Assembly: GCA_965116945.1 (NCBI GenBank)
Contig: OZ220734.1
Coordinates: 372,001 to 436,000, forward strand
Reading direction: 5' to 3'
Length of the DNA stretch: 64,000 nucleotides
Source: Plut-88900 sp965116945
GTDB taxonomy: Bacteria; Chloroflexota; Dehalococcoidia; Plut-88900
Shown here: piece after piece, positions 32,619 to 42,326 of the stretch
Layout of the letters: every line of letters starts with the position of its first letter
How positions within the stretch are numbered: position 1 is the stretch's first letter
Notes under the pieces: model-generated
What the model saw: the letters and a program-made list of their open reading frames with translations, nothing else
What the model was told of the DNA's origin: nothing
Database searches by the model: none
Position numbers and translations under genes: made by a program

Positions 32619-35600
32619 ATGATGCAATATTCGTCGATAATGACAATGATAAGAGGAGGGGCGGGGCGGGGTGCGCTGATAGCGGCGTTGATGGTGGGGG
32701 CGATGGTGGTGTTTTTGATGAGTGGGGGAGGGGGTGGGGTGTATGCGGCGGATCCCGCGTTTGTTGATACTGACGACCCCATCACGCGGTCGATAGAAGA
32801 AAACACCCCTCCAGGGGTCAATATCGGGGACCCCATCTCGGCCACCGACGTCGACGAGACCGGTGACACCGACAACGATATCGACGCTATTGAGTTCGGC
32901 GATACCTTGACCTACAGCCTCGGAGGTACGAACGCGGCGTCTTTTGACATAGACGCTTCGACGGGGCAGCTCATTACCAAGGCCCCTTTGAACGCGGACG
33001 TTTCAGAAGGAGGCAAGAACAGCTACACAGTGACGGTGACGGTCAAGGACAGTATGGGCAACAGCGTAATGCGGGATGTGACGATCACCGTCACAGGCGT
33101 GGAGGAGGCCCCGGGCGCAGTTGCAGCGCCGACGGTGGTATCTACGGATTCGGACAGCGATGCAGAGACATACGAGTTGAAGGTCATTTGGTATGCACCG
33201 GATGACACGGGAGACGGCGTTACAGGCTATGACGTGCAGTACAAGGAGACCACGGCTTCCAGCTTCACGGACGCGCCCGATCCTGGCAACACTACGACCA
33301 CTAACATCGCAGGGCTGGAGGAAGACACTTCCTACCAGGTGCGGGTGCGGGCCAACAAAGGTGCCACCCCTGCGGACCTAGGCCCCTGGTCACTATCGAG
33401 CGTGGGATCGACCAACAAGGAAGACAACAACTTGCCCACGTTCACCGAAGATCCAGTCGCACGGGCAGTGTTGGAAAATGCGGATGCGGGGCTGCCCGTC
33501 GGCTTCCCGGTGAGCGCGACGGACACCGATAACCTGATTCCGCTGGCCTATCAGCTCCACGGTCCGGACGCCAACTTGTTCGACCTGCAGGCGTCGACCG
33601 GGCAGATACGGACCAAAAGAGGCGTGGTCTACGACCACGAGAAGAATCCAACGCTCAATGTTACGGTGACCGTATCCGATGGGCAGGGAGGAAGCGACGC
33701 GAGAGCAGTGACTATCAACGTCACGAACGTGCCCGAGGCGCCGGAGGCGCCGGCCCGCCCGACGGTCCGAGCGACACAAAACTCGAGCAGAAGTCTCGAC
33801 GTGAGCTGGATGGCGCCCGACAACATGGGGCCCGCCATCACCGGCTACGATATAAGGTACAGAGAAGGCAACAGCGGCAGCTTTGATGTCATTTCGCTCA
33901 CGGGCACGGGCACTACCGTCACCATTGCACACGTAGACGATGGGGGTGATACTGCCCTCAACGTAACTGAGCGCCTCACGCCCGGCGTCTCCTACGAAGT
34001 GGGTGTGAGGGCGAAAAGCGTCGAAGCCGTCAATGGTGGCGAGTGGTCGACAACAGGCACGGGGAGGACGAGCATTGGCAACAGTGAGCCGACATTCGAT
34101 GACAGGTCTAGCCTGACGGAAGAAAACCCCACCACTAATCGCGCCGTGGCCGAAAATACCCGGCCGGGGCAGTCCATCGGAAGAGCGGTCGGGGCCGTAG
34201 ACGGAAACGGGGACACGCGGACATACAGGCTAGTTCCTGAGACTATAGGTGACACCGCAAGCGAAGCGGCGGCGGCTAAGTTCGATATCAACACTTCGAC
34301 CGGGCAGATCCTGACTAAGGACGCCCTGAATCACGAGGCGGAGTGTAGTACCGCTGACGGAGATTTGACTGGAGGCCACCCAGATAACTGTACCTACACA
34401 GTCAAGGTGCAGGTCTGGGACGGACTCGACGAGGATAGGAATGAACAGGATACATCCAGCCTCGACGACAATAACCTCGATAACGACACAACCATCATCG
34501 ACGACACGATAACGGTGAATATCACGGTAAGCGACGTGGTCGAGAAACCGGCCGCGCCAACAGTGACGGTCACGTCCCCCGTGGGCGGTACAAGTCTGGT
34601 GGTAACGTGGGACGAGCCGGCGAACACAGGTCCGGCCATCACCGGCTACCGCCTAGAGTGTACTGGACACGAAGTACCTGACGATCAATGTCCCATGGAC
34701 CTTGCTACGAACACAGTCACCAACGGAGTAGGTACGCACAACATAATGGGACTGACTGTGAACAAGTCCTACCGAGTGCGGTTGCTGGCGAAGAGTAATG
34801 AGGCTAGCGATACAAACGGAGTATGGTCGACTTGGGTCACGCAGTTTACCAACAAAGAAAACAACACGCTGCCCACTTTCACTAACCCACCTAGTGACCT
34901 GTATGTTGCAGAGAACGCTCCCTCAGCCCGACAACCGGTTACCCTACAAGACGGCACCGTAACCAATATAAATACGGTTGATACTGACGGCGACTCGCCG
35001 CTCACCCTCCGACTGGAAGGCCCCGGCGCGAGCCGGTTTAACATCAACGGATCTGGTCAGATAACAACGACGTCCAAGTTGAACCACGAAGATCCCGCGT
35101 GCGGCTACGATAATCAGGCTGGCACGACTTCATGCACCTACTCGGTGAGAGTGAAGCTTTCCGATCCCAACGGCGGCAGTGACTTCCACGCCTTGACGAT
35201 CAACGTGACAGACGTGGAGGAGGCGCCTGAGGCTCCTGCCCAGCCGAGGGTGACGGCCACGCCAGGGTCGGGCTGGAGTCTCGAGGTAACCTGGAACGAG
35301 CCTCGCAACGACGGCCCTCCCATTACTAGCTACCAGATACAGTACCGCAAGTCTGGGGACACTGTTTGGCAACAATGGCCCCACACCGGCACAAGCCGGG
35401 AGACCACGATAAAGACCATACTGTCCGACCCGGCCGACGATACTTCGGCTATGCACCTGGAGCCTCGCACCCGCTACGAGGTGCAGGTACGAGCGCTGAA
35501 CGGAGAGGCAGACTCAACCGTTCACTGGTCGACATCCGGTCAAGGCTCGACCGGCGCGAGCAACGAGAGGCCGGAATTCGACGAAAATTTGCCCGTCGTC

Positions 35601-38105
35601 GTTGAGCTGGAAGTGGAGGAAAACACGCGGTCGGGGCAGAACGTGGGCAACGCCATCGAGGCCACTGACCCAGACAACAACAGACTGACCTACAGCCTGG
35701 AAGGTCCGGGCAAGGACTCCTTCAACATCACCAGTACCGGGCAGATTCGGACGAGGTTACCCCTCAACCACGAGGCGAGAGACGAATACTCGGTGACGGT
35801 GAAGGTGAATGACGGACAGAGAAAGGGCAACAGCACCGCGGCCAAGTCGGTGACCATTACAGTAACGGACCGGCCGGAGCAGCCGTCCGCGCCAACGGCC
35901 CCAACTGTAGCCGGGATACCGGGGTCGACGGACAGCATACGGGTCACGTGGGCCGAGCCCGCGAACGCGGGGCCGGCCATCACCCACTACAGCGTTCAGT
36001 ACGCCGTCGGCGGGAGTAGTGACGCCTTTCAAAGGGTGACGGTCCCAACCGGCAGCGCGGACAGGAGCGCGATCATAACGGGATTAACGGCGGGCACGCG
36101 CTATGACGTCCAGGTGCGGGCGGAAACTCCCGAAGGCCATAGTGACTGGTCGCGTTCGGGCAGGGGGTCACCGAACCCGGACGTCGAGAACAGGAACCCT
36201 GCCTTTTCCCCCCGCTCCCACACGTTCAGCGTAGCCGAGAACACGTCGCCAGGCATAGACGTCGGCGGCCTTGTCACAGCCACCGACCCGGACGGCGATA
36301 CGCTGACCTATGCGCTGGAAGGGACGGATGCTGACTCGTTCGACATCATAGCAACCAACGGCGGGGGACAGATACAGACGAAAGCCGATCTGAACTACGA
36401 GGAGAAATCGAGCTACTCGGTGGCAATGAGGGCACGAGACGGCAGGGGCGGAACCGATGCGGTGAACGTGACCATCAGGGTGACGGACGTAAACACCGAG
36501 GCCCCGGACACGCCGTTCGCGCCGACGGTGGCGACGTTATCGAGCACGAGCCTGCAGATAAACTGGGAAGCTCCGACCAACACCGGCCCACCCATCACCG
36601 ACTACGACTACCGGTACCGCCAGCCGGCGGGGACCTGGACGGAGGTGACGAACACGACGATCACCGGAACGACCGCCACGATTACTGGCCTGACACCGAG
36701 TACGTCCTACGACGTCGAGGTGCGGGCGAAGAACGCCGAGGGCACGAGTGACTGGTCGAATCCGGGTATCGGGGCTACGAATGCGGCCGGGGCCAACAAC
36801 CCGCCCGTATTCAGCGACGGTGCGAGCACCATGCGCAGCGTAAGCGCTAACGCACAGCCGGGCACAAACATCGGTGATGCGGTCGCAGCGATGGACGCCG
36901 ATTCGGATGACACGTTGACCTACAGCCTGGAAGGGCGGGACGCGGCGTTGTTCGACATCGACTCGACAAACGGCCAGCTTCGAACCAGGACCGGCATAAC
37001 GCTGCTCGTCGGTGAGACGTACGCGGTCACGGTTGTGGCTGACGACGGGACTGACACCGCGCCTATTGCGGTTTCGATCGAGGCCACCGCCGAGCCGCCC
37101 AACAACCTACCCGTGTTCGATGCGGGCACAAGCCTTGCACGGAGCGTCGTCATAAACGCGCCGGCGGGCACGAACATCGGCCAACCCTTCAGGGCAACGG
37201 ATGCCGATACCGGTGACACGGTGTCGTACAGCCTGGAGGGGACGGACGCCGCATCCTTCGACATCAACGGCTCGACGGGCCAGATGAGTACGAAGGCAGG
37301 GGTGACGCTGGAAGGCAAGACGTACAACGTGAATGTGGTGGCAGCTGACCAGAAAGGCGGCAGGACAAGTCTTGCGATAACGGTAGAAATCGATGACAGG
37401 GACGGCACCGTGAGCCTGGCACCCTCCAGTCCACAGTTTGGGGACACGGTGCAGGCGACGCTGACGGACCCCGACGGCGGGGTTACCGGCGTGACATGGC
37501 AGTGGGCAACCTCGACCAACGGCACGAGCAGCTGGACGATCATACTCAACGCTACGACATCTACGTTCAACGTCACGGCGACTCACATAGGGAGTTACCT
37601 GCGGGCCACGGCGAGCTACACGGATGCAGTGGCGTCGGGCAAGAGCGTCGAAGCGGTCACAGCGGCCGCCGTGACAGATGACAACGACGGCAGGGTAACC
37701 CTGTCAGTGTCGGCCCCGAGGGTCGGGACCGTGGTGTCCGCCACCCTCAACGACCCCGACGGCGGTGTGACAAACGTTTCGTGGCAGTGGGAGAAGTCGA
37801 GCAACGGTACGACGTGGGCGAACATCGCTGGAGCGACAACGAGTAGCTACACGCCGGGTCGGAGCGACGTGGGCGCACTCCTGCGGGCCAGGGTGAGCTA
37901 CGACGATGCGGTCGGGCCTGGGAAGAGTGCGCAGGCGGTAACGAGCTCGAGCGTGGCGCAAGCAGCGCTACAGGTCAGGTACGATGCGAACGGTAACGGG
38001 CGCATAGAGAGAAGTGAGGCGGTACGAGCCGTCAGCGATTACTTCAACGACCAGATCAGCAAAGCCGACGTGCTGGATGTGCTTGCGCTGTACTTCTCGA
38101 GCTAG
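32619..38105 (+). CDS. Giant secreted cadherin/fibronectin type III protein with C-terminal EF-hand tag
   Basis: An 1828-residue protein. The signal sequence (residues 1-44) has a hydrophobic core ALIAALMVGAMVVFLM and cleavage after VYAA. The body repeats a pair: a cadherin-like domain (SIEENTPPGVNIGDPISATD; later VAENTSPGIDVGGLVTATDP, LTYALEGTDADSFDI, LNYEEKSSYSVAM) and an FN3 domain (typical ITGYDVQYKE, LEEDTSYQVRVRA; later TGLTPSTSYDVEVRAKNAEG). There are roughly seven such pairs. Two late cadherin-only units and two Ig-like modules (VTWQWATSTNGTSSW; VSWQWEKSSNGTTWANI) follow. The tail is YDANGNGRIERSEAVRAVSD then YFNDQISKADVLDVLALYFS, the same EF-hand tag as two other proteins here. No anchor is visible. 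ATG 32619 has AAGGTGAAG upstream. Likely an extracellular adhesin. Confidence 0.88.
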   Translation: MMQYSSIMTMIRGGAGRGALIAALMVGAMVVFLMSGGGGGVYAADPAFVDTDDPITRSIEENTPPGVNIGDPISATDVDETGDTDNDIDAIEFGDTLTYSLGGTNAASFDIDASTGQLITKAPLNADVSEGGKNSYTVTVTVKDSMGNSVMRDVTITVTGVEEAPGAVAAPTVVSTDSDSDAETYELKVIWYAPDDTGDGVTGYDVQYKETTASSFTDAPDPGNTTTTNIAGLEEDTSYQVRVRANKGATPADLGPWSLSSVGSTNKEDNNLPTFTEDPVARAVLENADAGLPVGFPVSATDTDNLIPLAYQLHGPDANLFDLQASTGQIRTKRGVVYDHEKNPTLNVTVTVSDGQGGSDARAVTINVTNVPEAPEAPARPTVRATQNSSRSLDVSWMAPDNMGPAITGYDIRYREGNSGSFDVISLTGTGTTVTIAHVDDGGDTALNVTERLTPGVSYEVGVRAKSVEAVNGGEWSTTGTGRTSIGNSEPTFDDRSSLTEENPTTNRAVAENTRPGQSIGRAVGAVDGNGDTRTYRLVPETIGDTASEAAAAKFDINTSTGQILTKDALNHEAECSTADGDLTGGHPDNCTYTVKVQVWDGLDEDRNEQDTSSLDDNNLDNDTTIIDDTITVNITVSDVVEKPAAPTVTVTSPVGGTSLVVTWDEPANTGPAITGYRLECTGHEVPDDQCPMDLATNTVTNGVGTHNIMGLTVNKSYRVRLLAKSNEASDTNGVWSTWVTQFTNKENNTLPTFTNPPSDLYVAENAPSARQPVTLQDGTVTNINTVDTDGDSPLTLRLEGPGASRFNINGSGQITTTSKLNHEDPACGYDNQAGTTSCTYSVRVKLSDPNGGSDFHALTINVTDVEEAPEAPAQPRVTATPGSGWSLEVTWNEPRNDGPPITSYQIQYRKSGDTVWQQWPHTGTSRETTIKTILSDPADDTSAMHLEPRTRYEVQVRALNGEADSTVHWSTSGQGSTGASNERPEFDENLPVVVELEVEENTRSGQNVGNAIEATDPDNNRLTYSLEGPGKDSFNITSTGQIRTRLPLNHEARDEYSVTVKVNDGQRKGNSTAAKSVTITVTDRPEQPSAPTAPTVAGIPGSTDSIRVTWAEPANAGPAITHYSVQYAVGGSSDAFQRVTVPTGSADRSAIITGLTAGTRYDVQVRAETPEGHSDWSRSGRGSPNPDVENRNPAFSPRSHTFSVAENTSPGIDVGGLVTATDPDGDTLTYALEGTDADSFDIIATNGGGQIQTKADLNYEEKSSYSVAMRARDGRGGTDAVNVTIRVTDVNTEAPDTPFAPTVATLSSTSLQINWEAPTNTGPPITDYDYRYRQPAGTWTEVTNTTITGTTATITGLTPSTSYDVEVRAKNAEGTSDWSNPGIGATNAAGANNPPVFSDGASTMRSVSANAQPGTNIGDAVAAMDADSDDTLTYSLEGRDAALFDIDSTNGQLRTRTGITLLVGETYAVTVVADDGTDTAPIAVSIEATAEPPNNLPVFDAGTSLARSVVINAPAGTNIGQPFRATDADTGDTVSYSLEGTDAASFDINGSTGQMSTKAGVTLEGKTYNVNVVAADQKGGRTSLAITVEIDDRDGTVSLAPSSPQFGDTVQATLTDPDGGVTGVTWQWATSTNGTSSWTIILNATTSTFNVTATHIGSYLRATASYTDAVASGKSVEAVTAAAVTDDNDGRVTLSVSAPRVGTVVSATLNDPDGGVTNVSWQWEKSSNGTTWANIAGATTSSYTPGRSDVGALLRARVSYDDAVGPGKSAQAVTSSSVAQAALQVRYDANGNGRIERSEAVRAVSDYFNDQISKADVLDVLALYFSS

Positions 38106-38130
38106 AGCGGCAAAAGGATAGGGATTAAGG

Positions 38131-38166
38131 AATCGCCCGTCGGGTCACGGGGCCCGGCGGGCGATT
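38131..38166 (+). terminator. Intrinsic terminator after the cadherin/FN3 gene
   Basis: ATCGCCCGTCGGG pairs with CCCGGCGGGCGAT with few mismatches, followed by TTTTGTGT. It begins 26 nt after the stop codon. Confidence 0.9.
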
Positions 38167-38198
38167 TTGTGTCGGGGGTCGTTGTATAATCTAGTCGA

Positions 38199-38273
38199 TC
38201 CCCGATAGCTCAATGGTAGAGCGAGCGGCTGTTAACCGCTAGGTTGCAGGTTCGAGTCCTGCTCGGGGAGCCA
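38199..38273 (+). tRNA. tRNA-Asn (anticodon GUU)
   Basis: A complete 75-nt cloverleaf with encoded CCA. The acceptor TCCCCGA pairs with TCGGGGA, discriminator G. The D-arm has TAGCTCAATGGTAGAGC. The anticodon stem-loop AGCGG-CTGTTAA-CCGCT has GTT at 38231-38233. The T-arm has AGGTTCGAGTCCT. A TATAAT (38185-38190) lies 8 nt upstream of the mature end, without a clear -35. Confidence 0.97.
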
Positions 38274-38304
38274 ACTCTCCACGGGCATACATGCCGGACC
38301 TGCT

Positions 38305-39546
38305 TTGTTGAGCGATACCTCAGTCAGCACTAATCCCGGACGGATTACCCTAACTGCTGTTATTGCGTCGGCGTGTCTGATTTCGCTGATAGGATTCGGG
38401 ATCCGGGCGAGCTTCGGGTTGTACCTGGAGCCGATGACGGTGGCGAACGGGTGGAGTCGGGAGACGTTTTCGCTGGCGATGGCGATCCAGAACCTGCTGT
38501 GGGGTGTCGGGGTCCCTGTGGCGGGGGCGATAGCGGACCGGTTCGGGACGGCGAAGGTGATAGCGCTGGGGGCGGTGATCTACGCAGTCGGGGTGGCGGG
38601 GATGGCGATGTCGGGGAGCGGGGTGGCGCTGCATTTGACGGCAGGGGTCCTGGTGGGGGTGGGGGTGGCTTTCTGCTCTTTTTCGCTGGTGCTGGCGGCG
38701 CTGGCCCGGATTATCGGGCCGGAGCGGAGGTCCCTGGCGTTGGGGCTCGGGACTGCGGCGGGGTCGCTGGGCCAGGTGGTGTTTTCTCCCATCAACCAGA
38801 CATTGATATCCAGCTACGGCTGGTACGACTCGCTCATAATAATGTCGGTTGTTTCACTGGTGCTGGTCCCACTGGCGTTCAGCCTTAGAGGGGGGTCGGG
38901 GGTGGGTGGCGGAGAACCGCTATCAAATCAGGGGTTAGGCGGTGCACTAGGCGAGGCCCTGGGTCATCGGAGCTACCTGTTGCTGACAGCGGGCTTTTTC
39001 GTGTGCGGGTTCCATGTTGCATTCATAACCGTGCATTTTCCAACGTATGTTACGGACCTCGGGCTACCGGCTCGGGCGGGGGCGTATGCGCTGTCGATAG
39101 TCGGGCTGTTCAACATAGTGGGGTCACTGGGGTCGGGGGCTTTTGGGCAACGATACTCCAAGAAGGTCGGGCTTTCGGTAATTTACTTCACCCGAGCATT
39201 GATAATCCTTGGACTTCTTATGGCCCCGGCCAATGAACTGACAATCTATCTATTTGCGGCCTCGATGGGGCTGTTGTGGCTTTCGACCGTGCCACTGACC
39301 ACGGGGATAGTGGCGCAGATATTCGGGCTGAAGTTTATGGCGACGTTGTTCGGTATAGTTTTCCTGAGTCACCAGGTCGGGAGCTTTATTGGGGTGTGGC
39401 TGGGAGGGGTACTCTATGATCGAACAGGTTCGTATGATGCAATGTGGTGGGCGGGAGTCGGGTTTGGGGTGTTTGCAGCCATAATCCATCTGCCAATCAA
39501 CGACAGCCCGCTGAACCGGCTGCGGCTAGCTTCAGCGAGCCGGTAG
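38305..39546 (+). CDS. MFS transporter (OFA/monocarboxylate-like)
   Basis: A 413-residue integral membrane protein with about 12 helices. The first helices FGIRASFGLYLEPMTVANGW and the loop-2 motif GAIADRFGTAKVIALGAVIY match the OFA/MCT-type branch of the major facilitator superfamily. ALARIIGPERRSLALGLGTA and LGSGAFGQRYSKKVGLSVIY (second half, loop 8) support 6+6 topology. It probably imports or exports a carboxylate or aromatic acid by proton symport. The start is TTG at 38305 or 38308, with no better ATG. It is followed 90 nt later by a crotonase gene and then an amidohydrolase, so it may feed that catabolic group. Confidence 0.9.
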   Translation: MLSDTSVSTNPGRITLTAVIASACLISLIGFGIRASFGLYLEPMTVANGWSRETFSLAMAIQNLLWGVGVPVAGAIADRFGTAKVIALGAVIYAVGVAGMAMSGSGVALHLTAGVLVGVGVAFCSFSLVLAALARIIGPERRSLALGLGTAAGSLGQVVFSPINQTLISSYGWYDSLIIMSVVSLVLVPLAFSLRGGSGVGGGEPLSNQGLGGALGEALGHRSYLLLTAGFFVCGFHVAFITVHFPTYVTDLGLPARAGAYALSIVGLFNIVGSLGSGAFGQRYSKKVGLSVIYFTRALIILGLLMAPANELTIYLFAASMGLLWLSTVPLTTGIVAQIFGLKFMATLFGIVFLSHQVGSFIGVWLGGVLYDRTGSYDAMWWAGVGFGVFAAIIHLPINDSPLNRLRLASASR

Positions 39547-39636
39547 GCGCCACGGGCCTGTAGCTTATACTAACCAGAATCAAAGGACCCCGAGCCATGA
39601 TCAAGGGTCCGGGCATTCACCGAGGGAGGTCAAAGA

Positions 39637-40413
39637 ATGAGTAACGAGTACATAATTTCCGAGCAGAGGGGTCGGGTGGGGATAATTACCTTCAACCGGC
39701 CAGACAAATTGAATGCGATGATTCCGGACATGGGGGTGGAGATCCAGGAACAACTGCGCACATGGGATAAGGACGACTCTGTGGGAGCAATAGTACTGAC
39801 GGGGGCAGGTCGGGCGTTTTGTTCAGGTGCGGATATCGCGAACTTCGAGCGTCAGCTTTCTTCACCTGACAATGCCTCAGAGGATGAGCGAGACATGTGG
39901 TTCTTAACATTGAGAGAGATGACGAAACCAACGATTGCAGCCATTAACGGTGTGGCGGTAGGACTTGGCCTGACCAGTTCGTTGCTTTGTGATATTAGGA
40001 TAGCCGCGGTCGACGCCCGACTTTCTTTTCGCTTCGTAAGGCTAGGAATCACACCGGAGCTCGGGAGTACACACACTCTGCCCCGGCTCATCGGCTTGGA
40101 AAGGGCCAATGAGGTTATGTTCACCGGGCGTTTCTTCACAGGACAGGAGGCTAGAGAGATGGGTATGGTTCTTGAGGCTCACCCGAAGGCAGATGTGGTG
40201 AATCGCGCGGTTGAGTTGGCGCAGGAAATTTCAGAAGCACCGGTCTGGCAGTTGGCAGAAACCAAGAGGATGCTACGAGATAACCCGATTGCTCATGACT
40301 TCCGGAAGATAAACTACGAGGAATCCGAGATATTCAGGAAAGCCATGGGCACTCCGGAGCACAGTGAAGCAATCACAGCGTTTCGAGAGAAAAGGGATCC
40401 TCGATTTCATTGA
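39637..40413 (+). CDS. Enoyl-CoA hydratase/isomerase (crotonase) family protein
   Basis: A 258-residue crotonase-fold protein. It has IITFNRPDKLNAMIPDMG at the N-terminus, the oxyanion-hole segment AFCSGADIANFE (residues about 60-71) and the second oxyanion stretch AAINGVAVGLGLTSSLLCDI. In FVRLGITPELGSTHTLPRL a Glu falls at the PE position, as in single-glutamate isomerases. The Glu usually found in the preceding FxxPE strand of hydratases is replaced (RFVRLG). It may therefore be an isomerase or another crotonase reaction, not a classical hydratase. A GGGAGGTC ribosome site precedes ATG 39637. It is between a transporter and an amidohydrolase on the same strand. Confidence 0.92.
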   Translation: MSNEYIISEQRGRVGIITFNRPDKLNAMIPDMGVEIQEQLRTWDKDDSVGAIVLTGAGRAFCSGADIANFERQLSSPDNASEDERDMWFLTLREMTKPTIAAINGVAVGLGLTSSLLCDIRIAAVDARLSFRFVRLGITPELGSTHTLPRLIGLERANEVMFTGRFFTGQEAREMGMVLEAHPKADVVNRAVELAQEISEAPVWQLAETKRMLRDNPIAHDFRKINYEESEIFRKAMGTPEHSEAITAFREKRDPRFH

Positions 40414-40485
40414 CCTGACGGGCACGCTTGACTTAGAGAGTGCTTGACCCGTGAGTCGCATTGATTTTGTCGAAAAGGAGAAGTC

Positions 40486-41646
40486 ATGGGCTACGAAATC
40501 ATCTCGGCGGATACACATCTTGACCTACGCTGGCTTCCCCATGATTTGTTCACTTCCAACGCTCCGGAGGCGCTGAAGACGCAAATGCCGAAAGTTGAGT
40601 CGTTGGAAAATGGCCAATACTGGTTTGTTCAGGGTAAGGAGTTCTGTGCGGTCGGCTCAGACAGTGCCGGGGTCAAGGAGGGACAAGGGTACACGCCGGG
40701 AGAGTCACACCACCTGGACAGGATGGCGGAGGTCGGGTTCTTTGATGGTGTGGCAAATGGCATATATCACCCTGTGGACCCGGAGCTTCGTATCGAGGAC
40801 CAGGAAATCGATGGAATCGATGCGGAGGTTATCTACGGAATCCTTGGGATAGGCGGGGGAATGTACACTGGGTCTGGGGCTGAGGCAGACACTCTCGTTT
40901 CGATTTATGACATCTACAACGAATACGTTGCCGGACTAGTCAGGGGATACGAAGAGAGGATGGCGGCCCTGGCCTGCATCACATCCTACGATCCCCGGGT
41001 GTCGGCGCGGCAGTTGCGGAGTGCGGCGAAATTGGGGCTCAGGGGGGCGGAGCTGAACGTATCGCAGATGAGGAACCCGATTTACCATGAGGAGTGGGAC
41101 GTGTTGTGGGCCACGGCGTCAGAGTGCGAAATGCCCATATCGTTCCACACGCTCGGGCTGGACTATGCCAAGCCCGAGCCCGACGAAGCAGAGCGTTACG
41201 AGTGGGTGGACACGGGACTGCTGTATGTGCTGTTTCAGTTGTCGGGGGCGGAGTTTCTGGTGAGCATCCTGCTATCGGGGGCGTGCGAGAAAAATCCGGG
41301 GTTCAACTTTGTTCTCGGGGAATGCGGTATCGGGTGGCTGCCCTACGTGCTGGAACGTACCGACAATGAATACAGGGACCGGTTATTTCACATAGGACTC
41401 GAGCAGGCGCCCTCTGAATATTGGAAACGACAGGGTTATTCAACGTTCCAACAGGAATACGTGTCGCTGGACCTGGTGGAACGAATAGGCGGGGACAACA
41501 TTATGTGGGGGTCCGACTATCCGCACCAGGACGGAGTGTTCCCCGATTCACGGAAGGCCATAAAGGAAGGGCTTGGGCACTTACCGGATAATGTTGTTCG
41601 AAAGATCGTATGTGAGAATGCAGCAAGGTTGTACGGGTTTAACTGA
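40486..41646 (+). CDS. Amidohydrolase family 2 (PF04909), solitary copy
   Basis: A 386-residue enzyme starting MGYEIISADTHLDLRWLPHD after an AAGGAGAAGTC ribosome site. Metal motifs are ISADTHLDLR, SFHTLGLDYAK in the middle, and MWGSDYPHQDGVFPDSRKA near the C-terminus. The helix FNFVLGECGIGWLPYVLE matches the array at 11.9-16.4 kb in plan but not closely in sequence. The N-terminal metal pair is less typical (TxLD, not HxxE), so a substrate or metal difference is possible. It is downstream of the crotonase gene by 72 nt and may share its transcript. Confidence 0.92.
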   Translation: MGYEIISADTHLDLRWLPHDLFTSNAPEALKTQMPKVESLENGQYWFVQGKEFCAVGSDSAGVKEGQGYTPGESHHLDRMAEVGFFDGVANGIYHPVDPELRIEDQEIDGIDAEVIYGILGIGGGMYTGSGAEADTLVSIYDIYNEYVAGLVRGYEERMAALACITSYDPRVSARQLRSAAKLGLRGAELNVSQMRNPIYHEEWDVLWATASECEMPISFHTLGLDYAKPEPDEAERYEWVDTGLLYVLFQLSGAEFLVSILLSGACEKNPGFNFVLGECGIGWLPYVLERTDNEYRDRLFHIGLEQAPSEYWKRQGYSTFQQEYVSLDLVERIGGDNIMWGSDYPHQDGVFPDSRKAIKEGLGHLPDNVVRKIVCENAARLYGFN

Positions 41647-41697
41647 AGTACAAGAGTTAGCCTGATTTCGAGAACCTGTCGAACGACAAGTTGGATG

Positions 41698-41771
41698 TGG
41701 CTGCCGAGCCAGGACTCGAACCTGGGCCAAGGGATTCAAAGTCCCGTGTGCTACCACTACACCACTCGGCA
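41698..41771 (-). tRNA. tRNA-Gln (anticodon UUG)
   Basis: A complete cloverleaf of 74 nt on the minus strand with encoded CCA. The acceptor TGCCGAG pairs with CTCGGCA, discriminator G. The D-arm contains TGGTGTAGTGGTAGCAC. The anticodon stem-loop CGGGA-CTTTGAA-TCCCT has anticodon TTG. The T-arm has AGGTTCGAGTCCT. It reads CAA (and by wobble CAG). Confidence 0.97.
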
Positions 41772-41924
41772 TTGAGGGGTCGGGCGTGGGGGGCGCGACC
41801 AACGGAAATTATAACCCTACACGAGAGGGGCCGGGGAGTGGATTTTGTTGACGCTCTTGTAAGGCGATGCTAGCATTTGGCCCGGCCTCCACATTATTTG
41901 ACCGGGAGCGGTGCCCTTCCCAAT

Positions 41925-42320
41925 ATGAGACCCCTTGAAGAAGCCCAGATTGGCGAAACGCTCCGACCCCATTCTTATACCCTCACCCGAGCAATAGCTC
42001 TTTTCGCTGCGCGCAACCTCGGCAAGGACTATCTTGAGACGGATGCCTCGGGACGGGACGTGGCGCCTGCCTGCGTCACGGACAATGATTACGTGGGACT
42101 GTGGATATCGGATTTCACGAGCAAAGAGGCCGTCCACGCCAAGGCAGAGCATCGCTACTTGAACCCCCCAATAGTTGGTAAGCGGCTTGACGTGACGGGT
42201 CGCATCTCGGATAAGTACAACCGGAGAGGTCGGGACTTCCTGGTGTTGGAATCAGAGACTACGGACGAAGACGGCGTAAGGCTAGTAGAAAGCAAGAACG
42301 TCTTACTCATAGACCTGTAG
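41925..42320 (+). CDS. MaoC/FAS1_N-like hotdog dehydratase, first of a pair
   Basis: A 131-residue hotdog-fold protein, MRPLEEAQIGETLRPHSYTL. It has TRAIALFAARNLGKDYLETD, the segment KAEHRYLNPPIVGKRLDVTG and the strand FLVLESETTDEDG. This looks like the N-terminal half of a double-hotdog MaoC enzyme. The catalytic D-x4-H of MaoC is not obvious here. ATG 41925 fits the domain; the frame is open further upstream to 41877 without homology. The next hotdog gene begins a few nt after its stop, so the two probably assemble as a heterodimer. Confidence 0.8.
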   Translation: MRPLEEAQIGETLRPHSYTLTRAIALFAARNLGKDYLETDASGRDVAPACVTDNDYVGLWISDFTSKEAVHAKAEHRYLNPPIVGKRLDVTGRISDKYNRRGRDFLVLESETTDEDGVRLVESKNVLLIDL

Positions 42321-42326
42321 GTGAAT

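Noticed and set aside
38305..38307. ATG at 38291 as the MFS start
   Set aside because: It is not in frame with the transporter; only the TTG codons fit.
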